Both the position numbers and the translations under genes were made by a program. A stretch of DNA of 64,000 bases, from the NCBI GenBank assembly GCA_024234395.1, contig JACKOH010000002.1, positions 1,116,001 through 1,180,000 on the forward strand. Direction: 5' to 3'. How positions within the stretch are numbered: the first letter of the stretch is position 1; every line of letters begins with the position of its first letter. The notes under the pieces were generated by a model, which searched no databases, was not told where the DNA came from, and saw only the letters and a list, made by a program, of their open reading frames with translations. Source of the DNA: Pseudomonadales bacterium. Its GTDB lineage: Bacteria > Pseudomonadota > Gammaproteobacteria > Pseudomonadales > Pseudohongiellaceae. Shown piece after piece: positions 42,151 to 51,749 of this stretch.

Positions 42151-43545
42151 TCAGCGTTGGAAACTGAAACGGGCATTCAGTTGCAGCATGTCGTTGTTGC
42201 GAAAACCGTAATAGAGTGAGTTGCGATCGGCGCTGTAGTCCACCCATAGCAGACCGAATTTCCAATTGTCCGACCAGTTGTAATCCAGCGAGACGCGGAT
42301 CAGCGAGCCCTGATCGTTGGCCAGTCGGTTCCAGACCGAAAGCAGTTCCACCCGTTCGTTCAGACCGGTCCAGTACAGACGCGTACCGACACCAAGCTGA
42401 TTGCGGTCGATGGCCAGTTGCTGCAAGTCGCCGCGGGTGTGAGTGTTATCCACTTCGAGGCTCAGCAGGGTATTGCTGAAGCCGTTGTATTCCACTCCGA
42501 AGGCCCCCAGTAGCCGGTTGCGCTCTTCCCAGCCACCTGGATTGTACAGTGCCTCCAGGTTCAGTGGCGTGACCGGCGCATTGCGCTGCAGTCCGAGTTC
42601 TCCAAACAGCAGCCACGACCCGTTCACCCGGTTGGCGGCGACGCCCAGGGACTGCATGCGTTGTTGCACCAGCTGAAAAACCGGCCCGGACTGTTCAATG
42701 CCGGTGATGCCATTGAGGGTCAATTGGTTGTTGTTATAGTCGCCGGCGACGATCTGCACATCGCCAGCGGCATAATGCGTGGAGGCGCGCAGAAACAGTT
42801 CAGCGCGGCTGTTGGGATCCTCCCGGTCGATAACCCAGCTATCGCGCTGGAGCGCCAGCAGCTGATCGAATTCGTCACCGGCCGGCGCGATGTCGTTGTA
42901 ACCGGCGTGGTAAGTCATTACCGCGTCCAGGGTCCAATCCTGCAGTGAGTAACTGAGTTGAACCGATGGCACCTGGAGGCGCAGGTCCTCCAGATCCTGC
43001 TGTCCCAGGGTGTACTGATCCTCGGTATTGATCAGATCGGTGACCCGCAGATACTCGGCAAAACCCCAGGCGTGAATCTGGTGGCCGGCTTTCAGGTACA
43101 GGCCATTGTCGAACTGCTTTTCCAGATAAAAGTCGCGGACTTCGAAACGGTTACGGTACAGGCTGCGTTCATCAGGGGTATAGGGCGTGTCATCCTCGAT
43201 TTCGAATACCGCATCGTGATAGGCCTTGCCACTGAACCGGAAATTCAGGGAATCCGGCAGTTGCCAGTCCAGTTGGGTAAACAGGCTGGTTTCCACCTGA
43301 GTCAACTGGCGGTCGGTGCGGCTGAAAGGGGGATCCGGGCGGCGGTAACCGTAGGACACCTCCTGGGTCACCCAGCCCAGAACCGAGAAGGGGGCATCCC
43401 GGTCCGGACCGTTATCCTTCAGGTCGAGATTCAGGTCGGTGAAAAAATCGTCCTGGGCCAACACCAGTGGAGCGGGCAGGGTCGCCAGGCAGATAGCGCC
43501 AAGCAGCGCGGCCCGGTGGCGTGGAAAAGGTTGTCGCGGGATCAC
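42151..43545 (-). CDS. DUF1302-like outer-membrane barrel protein
   Basis: About 464 residues. The GTG at 43545 lies 16 bases past the LolA-like stop and opens into a signal peptide (RHRAALLGAICLATLPAPLVLAQ). An upstream in-frame ATG at 43620 would overlap that gene by 59 bases. The mature part is beta-strand-rich (DFYLEKQFDNGLYLKAGHQIHAWGFAEYLRVTDLIN, VPSVQLSYSLQDWTLDAVMTYHAG) and ends in RFSFQR. It is the third gene of an RND/LolA-like/DUF1302 set and is probably the outer-membrane component or acceptor of that export system. Confidence 0.8.
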   Translation of the reverse strand: MIPRQPFPRHRAALLGAICLATLPAPLVLAQDDFFTDLNLDLKDNGPDRDAPFSVLGWVTQEVSYGYRRPDPPFSRTDRQLTQVETSLFTQLDWQLPDSLNFRFSGKAYHDAVFEIEDDTPYTPDERSLYRNRFEVRDFYLEKQFDNGLYLKAGHQIHAWGFAEYLRVTDLINTEDQYTLGQQDLEDLRLQVPSVQLSYSLQDWTLDAVMTYHAGYNDIAPAGDEFDQLLALQRDSWVIDREDPNSRAELFLRASTHYAAGDVQIVAGDYNNNQLTLNGITGIEQSGPVFQLVQQRMQSLGVAANRVNGSWLLFGELGLQRNAPVTPLNLEALYNPGGWEERNRLLGAFGVEYNGFSNTLLSLEVDNTHTRGDLQQLAIDRNQLGVGTRLYWTGLNERVELLSVWNRLANDQGSLIRVSLDYNWSDNWKFGLLWVDYSADRNSLYYGFRNNDMLQLNARFSFQR

Positions 43546-43561
43546 ATTCAGACCGGTTCCG

Positions 43562-44380
43562 TCAGTCGAGACCGCGTTCCAGGTTTTCCGTGGTAAAAAG
43601 TTCGTCGTCCAAGGGGACATTGTAAGTTACGTCTTCCATCTGCAGTACGCTGGCATGCTCCTGCCGATTATTGCGGGTGGTGACAACCTGTAATCGCCGG
43701 ATAGTCCAGATGCCGTCAACCTGTGCGATGTCGGTGGAATTGAAATACTTGACCCGGTTACCTCGCAGCTCCCATGCCTGACTTCTTTGTTCCACGAAGT
43801 TGTCCTTGCGAATCCAGGTACGCAGGCGCGAGTAACCGGTGGCCTGCTCCGCCCGGTCGCGGAATTCCGGTTTGGGCACGATATCGATGACCCAGCAGTC
43901 CTGTCCGTCGATTACTTCACTTTCGTCGTAGAAGCTGTAGTCATACCACTTGATTTCCAGACCGTTGATATCGGCATAAGTGAAATCACTGCCGAGAAAC
44001 GAGTCCGAGGTATCGCTGGTGGCTATCCGCTTGACCCGTTGCAGGGCGGGAAGATAAAGCCAGGAATCGTCATCCATATCGGGATCGTCCCAGTCATAGT
44101 TCAGGTAGCCGGTACCGCGGATGTCGGCCGGTGAGTCAAACTGGGTCAAGGTGCGGGTATCCTCGCCATAATCCTTGGCGAACATGCGCAGGTGGCGTTC
44201 CCGTTGCCGGTTTCGGCGGTCCACCAGAACCAGCCGGTAGTCGATAATGGCGCTGTCACCGTCGTCGAGGCTGTCGTTGCGCTGGATGATTTCGGCGGCA
44301 CTGAGTTCTGCGGCACTGCCATTGAATGAAACGGCACTTGCCAGGGCTGCTGCAGTGAGAAGAATAATGGGTTGTTTCAT
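43562..44380 (-). CDS. LolA-like outer-membrane lipoprotein-sorting protein
   Basis: Periplasmic protein of 272 residues with a signal peptide (LLTAAALASAVSFNGSAAE). Conserved blocks are SAAEIIQRNDSLDDGDSAIIDYRLVLVDRRNRQRERHLRMF, DDDSWLYLPALQRVKRIATSDTSDSFLGSDFTYADING and YSRLRTWIRKDNFVEQRSQAWE. It belongs to the LolA_like_2 group that typically accompanies MMPL/RND permeases. It may carry a lipid or lipidated cargo across the periplasm. A MITE sits 17 bases upstream of its start. Confidence 0.9.
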   Translation of the reverse strand: MKQPIILLTAAALASAVSFNGSAAELSAAEIIQRNDSLDDGDSAIIDYRLVLVDRRNRQRERHLRMFAKDYGEDTRTLTQFDSPADIRGTGYLNYDWDDPDMDDDSWLYLPALQRVKRIATSDTSDSFLGSDFTYADINGLEIKWYDYSFYDESEVIDGQDCWVIDIVPKPEFRDRAEQATGYSRLRTWIRKDNFVEQRSQAWELRGNRVKYFNSTDIAQVDGIWTIRRLQVVTTRNNRQEHASVLQMEDVTYNVPLDDELFTTENLERGLD

Positions 44381-44397
44381 GTTTTTTCGTCAGCCGC

Positions 44398-44665
44398 TAG
44401 TGTCCTGTCCGGTTAATTCGTTGTAATTCAGAGCCTGCATAAAGCGCTGTAGTGAGGCGCGATCCGCAGGGAATACTGGTTGTATTTCCAAGGGTCGCAA
44501 CGCTGCTACAGCGCTTTATGCAGGCTCCCGGAGGGCGTGCCAGCCAAGACCCCTGGCCGCGTTGCGCCTTTTGACAAGGGCTACGGCCATTGCCTGCAAG
44601 GCGCGCCTTGCCAGGAACCTTGGCTGGCACGCTGAAATGCGACGAATTAACCGGACAGGACACTA
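44398..44665. mobile_element. IS630-type MITE, copy 2 (inverted relative to copy 1)
   Basis: Same 264-bp structure as the copy at 40527-40794 but in opposite orientation, differing by a few bases. It has perfect 21-bp inverted ends and TA on each side within CTAG. It lies between the RND permease stop (44714) and the LolA-like start (44380), so it sits inside the operon. Confidence 0.93.
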
Positions 44666-44713
44666 GCAGGCTGTCTGATGGGCGAATGCCAAAGTCATTT
44701 GCAAATTCCATAA

Positions 44714-47077
44714 TCAATCAGTGATTCCTTTACTAGAGACATCGGATAGTTGCCCTGTTTCATGAGAACCCCGGTCGCCGTCAACCCAGAACAGGATTGC
44801 CGGAAGCAGCAGCAGATCGCCGAGCAGGGCCAGGAACATGATGATCGAACCGAACAGGCCTACGTAAATTATGGTAGTGAAGGAAGCCAGGCAGAATACG
44901 CTGAATCCCAGTATCAGCACCGCGGAACTGAAGATTACCGCGCGACCCGATTCGTTGAGGGCCCGCTCGAGTGCTTCCCGGCAGGATTGCCCGGCCTGTC
45001 TGCCGGACAGATACCGGGTCATGACATGAATGGAATCATCGACTGCGATTCCCATGGTCATGGCGCCGACAAGCATAGTGTTCAGGTCCAGATAGACTCC
45101 CATCAGTACGGCGATGCCGCCAGTCAACAGGATCGGCAGAACGCTGGGTATCAGCGACAGGACTCCATATTTGAACGATCTGAATAATAAAAAGAAGAAC
45201 AGGCTGATTACCAGCAGGGCAGCGCCGAAAGACCGGGACATACCCTGAGCGGCGTAGACATCCTGAGCAGTGCGCAATTCCATGCCTCCGGTCAGGATGG
45301 GTTCCAGGGCCGGGAAATTTTCCCTGCCATAGGCTTCAATGGTCTGCAGTTCCTGTCGGGCATCGGATGCCGGCATGTTAACCATTGGCACGATAAGGCG
45401 CAGGAAGCGGTTGTCAAAATCCTTGATGTCAGATAAATCGTCACTGGCGCCGGAACTGTCATAAAGCAGCAGGAACTGGGCTGCCATGGCGCGGCTGTCC
45501 GGTAAGCGGTAATAGTCGGGGTCGTCGCCATTGAGCGCCTTGTTAATTTCCTTCAGGTAATCGACCAGGGAATTTACCGGTCCCGTGGAGTTGCGACTTT
45601 CCAGCCAGGCCTGGTAGCTCTCCACCTGGCGCAGGAATTCCGGGTTTTTGATGCCTTCCGGGGCGCCGGAATCAAGAATGATATCCAGGGTCAGAACGCC
45701 ACGAAAAACCCGGTCGAGATAGAGGATATCCTGGCGAACTTCACTGCCCTGCTTGAACTGGGTGACATAGTTGGTGTCAATTTTGATCCTGGGAATGGTG
45801 AACAGTGCAAACACCATGCAAGCCAGACCGGCAATCAGAACTGCCCGGTAGTGTCTGAAAGTAAAGCCGGGCAGGGCGCCGGTAAAACGCGACACCAGGC
45901 CTCCGGAGAGAATGTGGCGGGCCTTTCCCGGCAGCGTGTGGGTGAAGCTCAACAGCACCGGCAACAGGGTCATCGCAAACAGAAACAGCAGCAGTGGACC
46001 GAGGGCGCCAAGCAGGGCAAATTCCCGGATCGGCGCAATCCTGATTACCGACAGCGCCAGGAATCCGGCAGAGGTGGTAATGGCAGTAAAAAATGCCGGT
46101 TTCCAGAGCCGGATGATTGCCAGGCGAGCGGCTGACAGGCTGTCCAGGTCTTCCCCCATGGCCTGGTAGAAGGCCACCAGAACGTGCACGGTGATGCCGA
46201 CCCCGATGATGATCATGGTCGGCAGCAGAGCCTGGTCAACGGTCGAGTGTGGCGCGCCAAGGTAACTTTGAATTTCATTCACGCCCAGCACGCCCAGGGC
46301 GATCACCAGTCCCGGTAACACCATCGCCAGAGGCGAGCGGAAACTCAGATAAAGCATGAAAAACATCAACAGCACCATGATCGGAATGAGCAGTTGCATG
46401 TCTTCCTGGACCAGGGTTTCAAAGCGCTCACTCAACAGGGGATAGCCGGAGTAATGTAGAACGTAGTTGCCATTCTCCAGACCCTGCTCCGCGATAAAGC
46501 GGTAAAATTCCTGTGCCAGGGCAACCTTGTGGGCGGCAGTGTCGCCACGGTATTCCACTCTGGCGGTAATTCTGGCGTGGCGAAAGTCCGGACTGATCAG
46601 GGTTCCGAGTGCCAGGTTTTCCGCGGCGATGATCGAACGGATGGAGTCGATTTCCCCGGGGTCATCTTCCAGTTCACTGACGTCTTCGATCAGGTAGTCG
46701 GTGCTGATATCGTCTCCATCGGCGTGGGTGTACTGATAATTGGTCAACGAACGGACCTGGGTTACAAACCGGTGCGAGTCGAAAAAGTCGGTGAGCCTGG
46801 CAATGGCATCCAGAGTCTCGGGGTTGAAAACGTCCTGCTCGGGAGGCAGCTGTTCGATGCCGACTATCAGGTATTCATAATCCCCGAACAGGTCGATCAG
46901 GTACTGGAAGTTTTTCAGCGTAGGGTCGCCGCTGACGAAATAGCGTTCGGTGGCATTGTCAAACGGAATGGCTCTTCCCGTGAACACCATCAGGGGCAGT
47001 AAAAGCAGAGCAAGAAAAAGAATCAGATAGCGCCTGGTTGTGACTGTTTCCGCCCAGGCCCGAATAAAGGCTGTCAT
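44714..47077 (-). CDS. MMPL/RND-family permease (HAE3-type exporter)
   Basis: Inner-membrane proton-driven exporter of 787 residues with two sets of six helices, each preceded by a large periplasmic loop. Motifs are GVGITVHVLVAFYQAM in the first half and AMTMGIAVDDSIHVMTRYLSGRQAGQSCREALERALNESGRAVIFSSAVLILGF in the second. The size and lack of a CusA-like long loop fit HAE3/MMPL exporters that move lipids or hydrophobic molecules. It is the first gene of the export operon. The substrate is unknown. Confidence 0.92.
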   Translation of the reverse strand: MTAFIRAWAETVTTRRYLILFLALLLLPLMVFTGRAIPFDNATERYFVSGDPTLKNFQYLIDLFGDYEYLIVGIEQLPPEQDVFNPETLDAIARLTDFFDSHRFVTQVRSLTNYQYTHADGDDISTDYLIEDVSELEDDPGEIDSIRSIIAAENLALGTLISPDFRHARITARVEYRGDTAAHKVALAQEFYRFIAEQGLENGNYVLHYSGYPLLSERFETLVQEDMQLLIPIMVLLMFFMLYLSFRSPLAMVLPGLVIALGVLGVNEIQSYLGAPHSTVDQALLPTMIIIGVGITVHVLVAFYQAMGEDLDSLSAARLAIIRLWKPAFFTAITTSAGFLALSVIRIAPIREFALLGALGPLLLFLFAMTLLPVLLSFTHTLPGKARHILSGGLVSRFTGALPGFTFRHYRAVLIAGLACMVFALFTIPRIKIDTNYVTQFKQGSEVRQDILYLDRVFRGVLTLDIILDSGAPEGIKNPEFLRQVESYQAWLESRNSTGPVNSLVDYLKEINKALNGDDPDYYRLPDSRAMAAQFLLLYDSSGASDDLSDIKDFDNRFLRLIVPMVNMPASDARQELQTIEAYGRENFPALEPILTGGMELRTAQDVYAAQGMSRSFGAALLVISLFFFLLFRSFKYGVLSLIPSVLPILLTGGIAVLMGVYLDLNTMLVGAMTMGIAVDDSIHVMTRYLSGRQAGQSCREALERALNESGRAVIFSSAVLILGFSVFCLASFTTIIYVGLFGSIIMFLALLGDLLLLPAILFWVDGDRGSHETGQLSDVSSKGITD

Positions 47078-47347
47078 CCTGTCCGCCCTTTATGGGTGTT
47101 GTTTTTCCAGGGCCTCATTAAAGTCTGAGGGTACTGAGTTGTTACGGCAGTTTCCCCCACCCCTGAAGGCCGCTAAAGTCTACACGCGGCATCCAGTCTC
47201 GTAAAGTTACCAATTGGTTGCGTGCTCCATGTTCCTACAATTTTGAAAAACATCATAAATTAGAATTTGTTATGAAGTTTTCTTAATGTCAGTCGATAGT
47301 ATTTCTGGCAGCAAAAACGTAATTGATCAAAATTTGGACACTGGTGT

Positions 47348-47536
47348 ATGACCTTAGATAAATTGTGGCCGTTCGAAGTGGATCTGAGTTCCCTGGACAC
47401 CGGCAGCATTACCAATATCCTCACCGATATCGAGCAGCATCTGCCGCTGATGGAAACGGAAGATGACGTCAGCGAATTACTCAAGGTCAAGGAGTTGTTT
47501 GAAAAGGAGCTCATGGTCGCCCACCGGTTGCACTGA
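47348..47536 (+). CDS. Small acidic protein (62 residues)
   Basis: A short helical acidic protein (LDKLWPFEVDLSSLDTGSITNILTDIEQHLPLMETEDDVSELLKVKELFEKELM). The ribosome-binding site is weak. A strong terminator about 60 bases past the stop suggests a real short transcript. No family is recognised. Confidence 0.55.
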   Translation: MTLDKLWPFEVDLSSLDTGSITNILTDIEQHLPLMETEDDVSELLKVKELFEKELMVAHRLH

Positions 47537-47598
47537 CAGTTCCGACAGCGGAATCCCCACCAAAATAACAATGAAAAAACCTGCTTAGTAAGCCTGAT

Positions 47599-47626
47599 GG
47601 CCGCAATGCCCAGCGGCCTTTTTTTT
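47599..47626 (+). terminator. Rho-independent terminator
   Basis: Perfect stem GGCCGC / GCGGCC with an 8-base loop, followed by eight T. It ends the 62-residue gene's transcript. Confidence 0.92.
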
Positions 47627-47765
47627 GCCTGTAAAAAACTCTGATCATCCGGTCCTGCCGGTCGAGTTCACCGCCCATCGGGGATATCATTAGGCGCGGG
47701 CGGGGGAGCCTGGAATCCGCCACCGGACGCTGTAACGTAAACCTGTTACTTCCATTCGACCAGCA

Positions 47766-49607
47766 TTGGACGTTAGCTTGAATTCAAACAAATCGGAGAC
47801 CCGGCTTGCCCGCTTCCTGTCGGTCTTCAAATACAGCCGGGTAGCACTGCAGATCGTCTGGAGTACCAGTGCGACATTGACCGTGGTCCTGGCAGTCGCC
47901 AACCTGGTGGCCGGGATCATGCCGGCAGCCATCGCCTATGTCGGGCAGTTTATCGTCGACTCGGTAGTCGCGGCCGTGCAACAGACTGGCGAGCTCCGTG
48001 ACCAGGCGCGCAACGAAGTGCTGTTCTATGTGCTGCTGGAAGCGGGTCTGGTAGTGATTATGACCGGCGCCCAGCGGGTCAACACGGTGAGCCAGTCCAT
48101 TCTGCGGGTGTTACTTGGCAACCGGGTCAACGTGATGATCCTGGAGAAGGCTCTGACCCTGGAGCTCGCCCATTTCGAGGATTCCGAGTACTACGACAAG
48201 CTGGTCCGGGCACGCCGTGAAGCGTCAAGTCGCCCGCTCAGCCTGGTAACCAAGACCTTCGATGTTATAAAGGACTTTATCACTCTTCTGACCGTGGGTG
48301 GGTTGCTGTTCCAGTTTTCTCCCTATGCGGTGTTGTTGCTGGGCCTGGCCGGGGTGCCTGCATTTGTGGCAGAAGCCCGCTTTTCCGGAGAGGCATTCCG
48401 CATCTACCGGCGTCGCTCGGCGGAGCGGCGCATGCAGATCTACCTGGAAATGGTGCTGACCCGCGAGGACGGGGTCAAGGAAGTCAAACTGTTACAACTG
48501 GGGCAGTTGTTCCTGCAGCGCTACGTGGACATATTCCGGCGTCTTTATCAGGAAGATCGCAACCTGGTTCTAAGGCGCGGATTCTGGGGTTATATTCTGG
48601 GTCTGCTGGCCAGCGTGGCATTTTATTTCGCCTATGGCTGGGTGGCTTTCGCGGCCATTGCGACCACCATCACCATTGGCCAGATGACCATGTACGTGGC
48701 CCTGTTCCGGCAGGGACAAACCGCCGTCACCAGCAGCCTGACCTCGATCAACGGGATGTACGAGGACAACCTTTACCTGTCCAATCTGACCGAATACCTG
48801 GACCATAAGGTTCCGGAGCAGACCGGCGACCGGCTGGCCGGTCCGGCACCGGAGGAGGGTATCCGCTTCGAGAATGTCAGTTTTTACTATCCGGGCAGTA
48901 ACCGCCCGGCCCTGGAGAACATCAATCTCCACATTCGTCCCGGACAAAGCCTGGCAATTGTCGGCGAGAACGGCAGCGGCAAGACCACGCTGATCAAGCT
49001 GTTGACACGGCTGTACAGTCCCACCGAAGGTACCATCTACTTCGAAGGACTGGATCTTCAGGACTGGGACATCGCAGCACTGAGACAGAAAATCGGTGTC
49101 ATTTTCCAGGATTTTGCCCGCTATCAATTGCTGGTCGGAGAAAATATCGGGGTCGGCGACGTGCGGCACATCGAAGACCGGGATCGCATCAGTGAAGCTG
49201 CCGACAAGGGACTGGCTGCGGATTTTATCGAGGATTTGCCGGAGGGATTCGGAACTCAGCTGGGCACCTGGTTCCGGGCCGGCAGCGAATTGTCCGGTGG
49301 GCAGTGGCAGAAGATAGCGCTGTCCCGGGCGTTCATGCGCAGCGATGCGGATGTACTTATTCTCGACGAGCCTACCGCAGCAATCGACGCGCGGGCCGAA
49401 GCAGAAATCTTTGCCCACTTCAGGGAACTTACCGCCAACCGGATTTCCATCATCATTTCGCACCGGTTTTCCACCGTCCGGATGGCAGATCATATCATGG
49501 TGCTGGACAAGGCTCACATCATTGAAGAGGGCAATCACCAGAGCCTGCTGGACGCTGGCGGACAATATGCCAGGCTGTTCAGGCTGCAAGCGGCAGGCTA
49601 CCAGTAA
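47766..49607 (+). CDS. ABC exporter half-transporter (fused membrane and ATPase domains)
   Basis: 613 residues. A six-helix membrane domain spans about residues 1-330. The ATPase domain carries Walker A GENGSGKT (400-407), signature LSGGQ (about 508), and Walker B VLILDEP (about 531) followed by the SHRFS switch histidine. It acts as a homodimer or heterodimer in the inner membrane. The start is uncertain, because only TTG codons (47766 or 47778) lie before the first helix. The substrate is unknown. A LysE-family gene follows 101 bases later on the same strand. Confidence 0.88.
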   Translation: MDVSLNSNKSETRLARFLSVFKYSRVALQIVWSTSATLTVVLAVANLVAGIMPAAIAYVGQFIVDSVVAAVQQTGELRDQARNEVLFYVLLEAGLVVIMTGAQRVNTVSQSILRVLLGNRVNVMILEKALTLELAHFEDSEYYDKLVRARREASSRPLSLVTKTFDVIKDFITLLTVGGLLFQFSPYAVLLLGLAGVPAFVAEARFSGEAFRIYRRRSAERRMQIYLEMVLTREDGVKEVKLLQLGQLFLQRYVDIFRRLYQEDRNLVLRRGFWGYILGLLASVAFYFAYGWVAFAAIATTITIGQMTMYVALFRQGQTAVTSSLTSINGMYEDNLYLSNLTEYLDHKVPEQTGDRLAGPAPEEGIRFENVSFYYPGSNRPALENINLHIRPGQSLAIVGENGSGKTTLIKLLTRLYSPTEGTIYFEGLDLQDWDIAALRQKIGVIFQDFARYQLLVGENIGVGDVRHIEDRDRISEAADKGLAADFIEDLPEGFGTQLGTWFRAGSELSGGQWQKIALSRAFMRSDADVLILDEPTAAIDARAEAEIFAHFRELTANRISIIISHRFSTVRMADHIMVLDKAHIIEEGNHQSLLDAGGQYARLFRLQAAGYQ

Positions 49608-49708
49608 GCGTAGTGCCAGAATCCGGTCAGCGCCGGGCACGGGTTCGTTGAGTAACGGGCTGATAACCCTGCCGGCTGCTTGGGGCGGGGGATAGAGGTT
49701 GTGGTCAG

Positions 49709-50323
49709 GTGTTAAGCAATTTTTTTGTGGGTGCAACGGTATGCTTTGTCAGTACCCTGCCGTTCGGCCCGATCAACCTTACCGTTGCCAGAACCACGCT
49801 GGCGAAAAATCACTGGCGAGGACTGGAAGTCGCGGTGGCTGCCGCGCTGGTGGAAACCCTGCAGGTCTGGATTGTGGTGAGGTTTGGTCTGCTGATCAGC
49901 GATTTTCTGTTCAACAACCTCATCTTCCGGGCCCTGGTTGCATCGATTTTTCTGTTACTGGGATTATTCGTTTTCTACCGCCGGCCCTCATCCGGCCTGG
50001 GTCATGAAGAACACGCATTCGGCTCCGAAATCAGAACCGGACTGGTGGTGGCAGCGGTCAACCCGCAGGCTTTTCCATTCTGGATCGTGGCGCTGGCAGC
50101 TTTGGCCGATTACACCAGCCTGGTAGTGGAAGGTCCGGGACTGTTGCACTTCCTGGCCGGCGTTCTGGTTGGCAAGGTGCTGGCCTTATCCGGTTTCGTG
50201 GCAGCCAGCCATTACCTGAAAGCTCACCTCGACGAAAGCAGTCGCCTGGTTAATCATGTGCTGGGCGCGGTACTGATATTGATCGGACTGCTGCAGTGGA
50301 TACGGATTCTGTCTGAGCTGTGA
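49709..50323 (+). CDS. LysE/RhtB-family exporter
   Basis: Inner-membrane protein of 204 residues with about six helices (FFVGATVCFVSTLPFGPINLTVARTTL, then FRALVASIFLLLGLFVFYRR, VVAAVNPQAFPFWIVALAAL). The PFGPINL and NPQAFPFW motifs mark the LysE superfamily, which exports amino acids and similar metabolites. A GTG start is used with AGAGG 10 bases upstream. Confidence 0.85.
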   Translation: MLSNFFVGATVCFVSTLPFGPINLTVARTTLAKNHWRGLEVAVAAALVETLQVWIVVRFGLLISDFLFNNLIFRALVASIFLLLGLFVFYRRPSSGLGHEEHAFGSEIRTGLVVAAVNPQAFPFWIVALAALADYTSLVVEGPGLLHFLAGVLVGKVLALSGFVAASHYLKAHLDESSRLVNHVLGAVLILIGLLQWIRILSEL

Positions 50324-50351
50324 CCGAACGGTAGCCCGGAGAGAAAAGCCA

Positions 50352-51746
50352 GTGAAAAACAGAATTACAACATTGAACCGGTCAGATTCTTCGACTTCGG
50401 TGCTGCACCGTGTCCTGGGACTGAAACTGTCAGTCCTGCTGGCGTTGCAGTTGCTCAACGTTGTATGTATTTACCGAATGCCGCGCAGCAACAACCCAGC
50501 GAGACAATGGCGGCGCCCAGGGATTCAGCGATTGCCAGGACTCTGGACCGGGATCCAAAGGCGGTAACCCGGGCTCAGCTGTTACCGGATCCACAACAGG
50601 CGCTCGCTTCACGTCTCAATGTTATCGATATGGCTGAATCCAGTATCGATCTGCAGTATTTCATCTGGCAGAACGACTACACCGGAGTATTGATGGTGGA
50701 AAAGTTGCTGCAGGCGGCTGACCGGGGGTACGGATCCGGACGCTTATCGACGATGTACGGCTGATCGGGTTGATAGACCGGATCAGCGCTTTGAATCAGC
50801 ATCCCAACATAGAAATCAGAATCTACAATCCTTTCAGTATGAGAGTCCGGTTCCCCTTTGCGGTCTTCCAACTTGCGGAGTTTGCCATCAATGGCAACAG
50901 ACTGAATCATCGTATGCACAACAAGCTGCTGGTTACCGATAATCAGCTGGCGATTCTGGGTGGCCGGAATATCGGTGACGATTATTCCGGATACAGCAAA
51001 GACTGGTATTTCGCCGATACCTACCTGCTTATCAGTGGACCGATAGTTACAGAAATGGCTGACGGGTTTGACGGTTACTAGAATAGCCGCTGGTCCTACC
51101 CGGTCGAGGTTCTGAGCCGCTATTCGCTGTTCAATTATGAGCTGGACACGATCAGATCGCGGATCCGTGAGCGGCTGCAGGAACAACCGGAGCTGGCAGG
51201 CCGGGCGACGACTCAAACGTTTCAGGAAACCCTTGACTAGTGTCCTGTCCGGTTAATTCGCTGAAATGCGACGAATTAACCGGACAGGACACTAGCTAGT
51301 CGACGGCCTGCGACTCGAGGACTTCCAGGTGCTGGCTGATGATCCAGGTCTTGCCAGGTTCCAACGCCCTGACAATATAGCCAGCGGAGCTGGCGGCGCT
51401 GAGCGTGGACATAGAACGGGAGGTGATTGTCGTGACGCTGCATTCCAAGTATCTGTTGTTCGACAACCGGACCGTATTTCCGGGCTCCATGAATCTTGAT
51501 CCACGCTCCCTGTATCTCAACACGGAACTTGGCGTGATATTGGAGTCCAGCGACCTGGTGCGAATCCTGCGTGACTCATTCGAACTGATGACCAGGGCGG
51601 AGAATGCCTATCACCTCAGCTCCGGCAGCGGCGCGGTTCACTGGCACACGGGTGAGCAGGTTGTTACCGCGGAACCGGCCAGGAATTTCGGCCAACTGCT
51701 GCTGTTCCGACTGTTCCGCCTGCTTCCGCTTTCGAGCCAGTTGTAA
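50352..51746 (+). pseudogene. Decayed phospholipase D / cardiolipin synthase C-like gene
   Basis: A once-continuous ClsC-type gene in pieces. It has an N-terminal helix (LGLKLSVLLALQLLNVVC), then the LLPDPQQALASRLNVIDMAESSIDLQYFIWQNDYTG block, HKD motif 1 (HRMHNKLLVTDNQLAILGGRN) and HKD motif 2 (HSKYLLFDNRTVFPGSMNLDPRS). The reading frame breaks near 50462-50468 and again in a G-run at 50725-50729, where one base appears lost. An in-frame stop lies at 51079-51081. A 57-bp MITE remnant sits at 51238-51294, and the section between the two HKD halves appears shortened. No functional product is expected. Confidence 0.88.
51238..51294. mobile_element. 57-bp MITE remnant (joined inverted ends)
   Basis: Left end GTGTCCTGTCCGG... 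is joined through 11 bases (CTGAAATGCGA) to the inverted right end, with TA on each side in CTAG. The 11 bases match the sub-terminal part of the full copies, so this is an internally deleted member of the same family. It lies in the phospholipase D pseudogene. Confidence 0.9.
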
Positions 51747-51749
51747 GAC

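Noticed and set aside
48570..49736. 388-codon open frame antisense to the ABC exporter
   Set aside because: It overlaps the Walker A, signature and Walker B coding region of a clear ATPase on the other strand. Its composition is that of a shadow frame.
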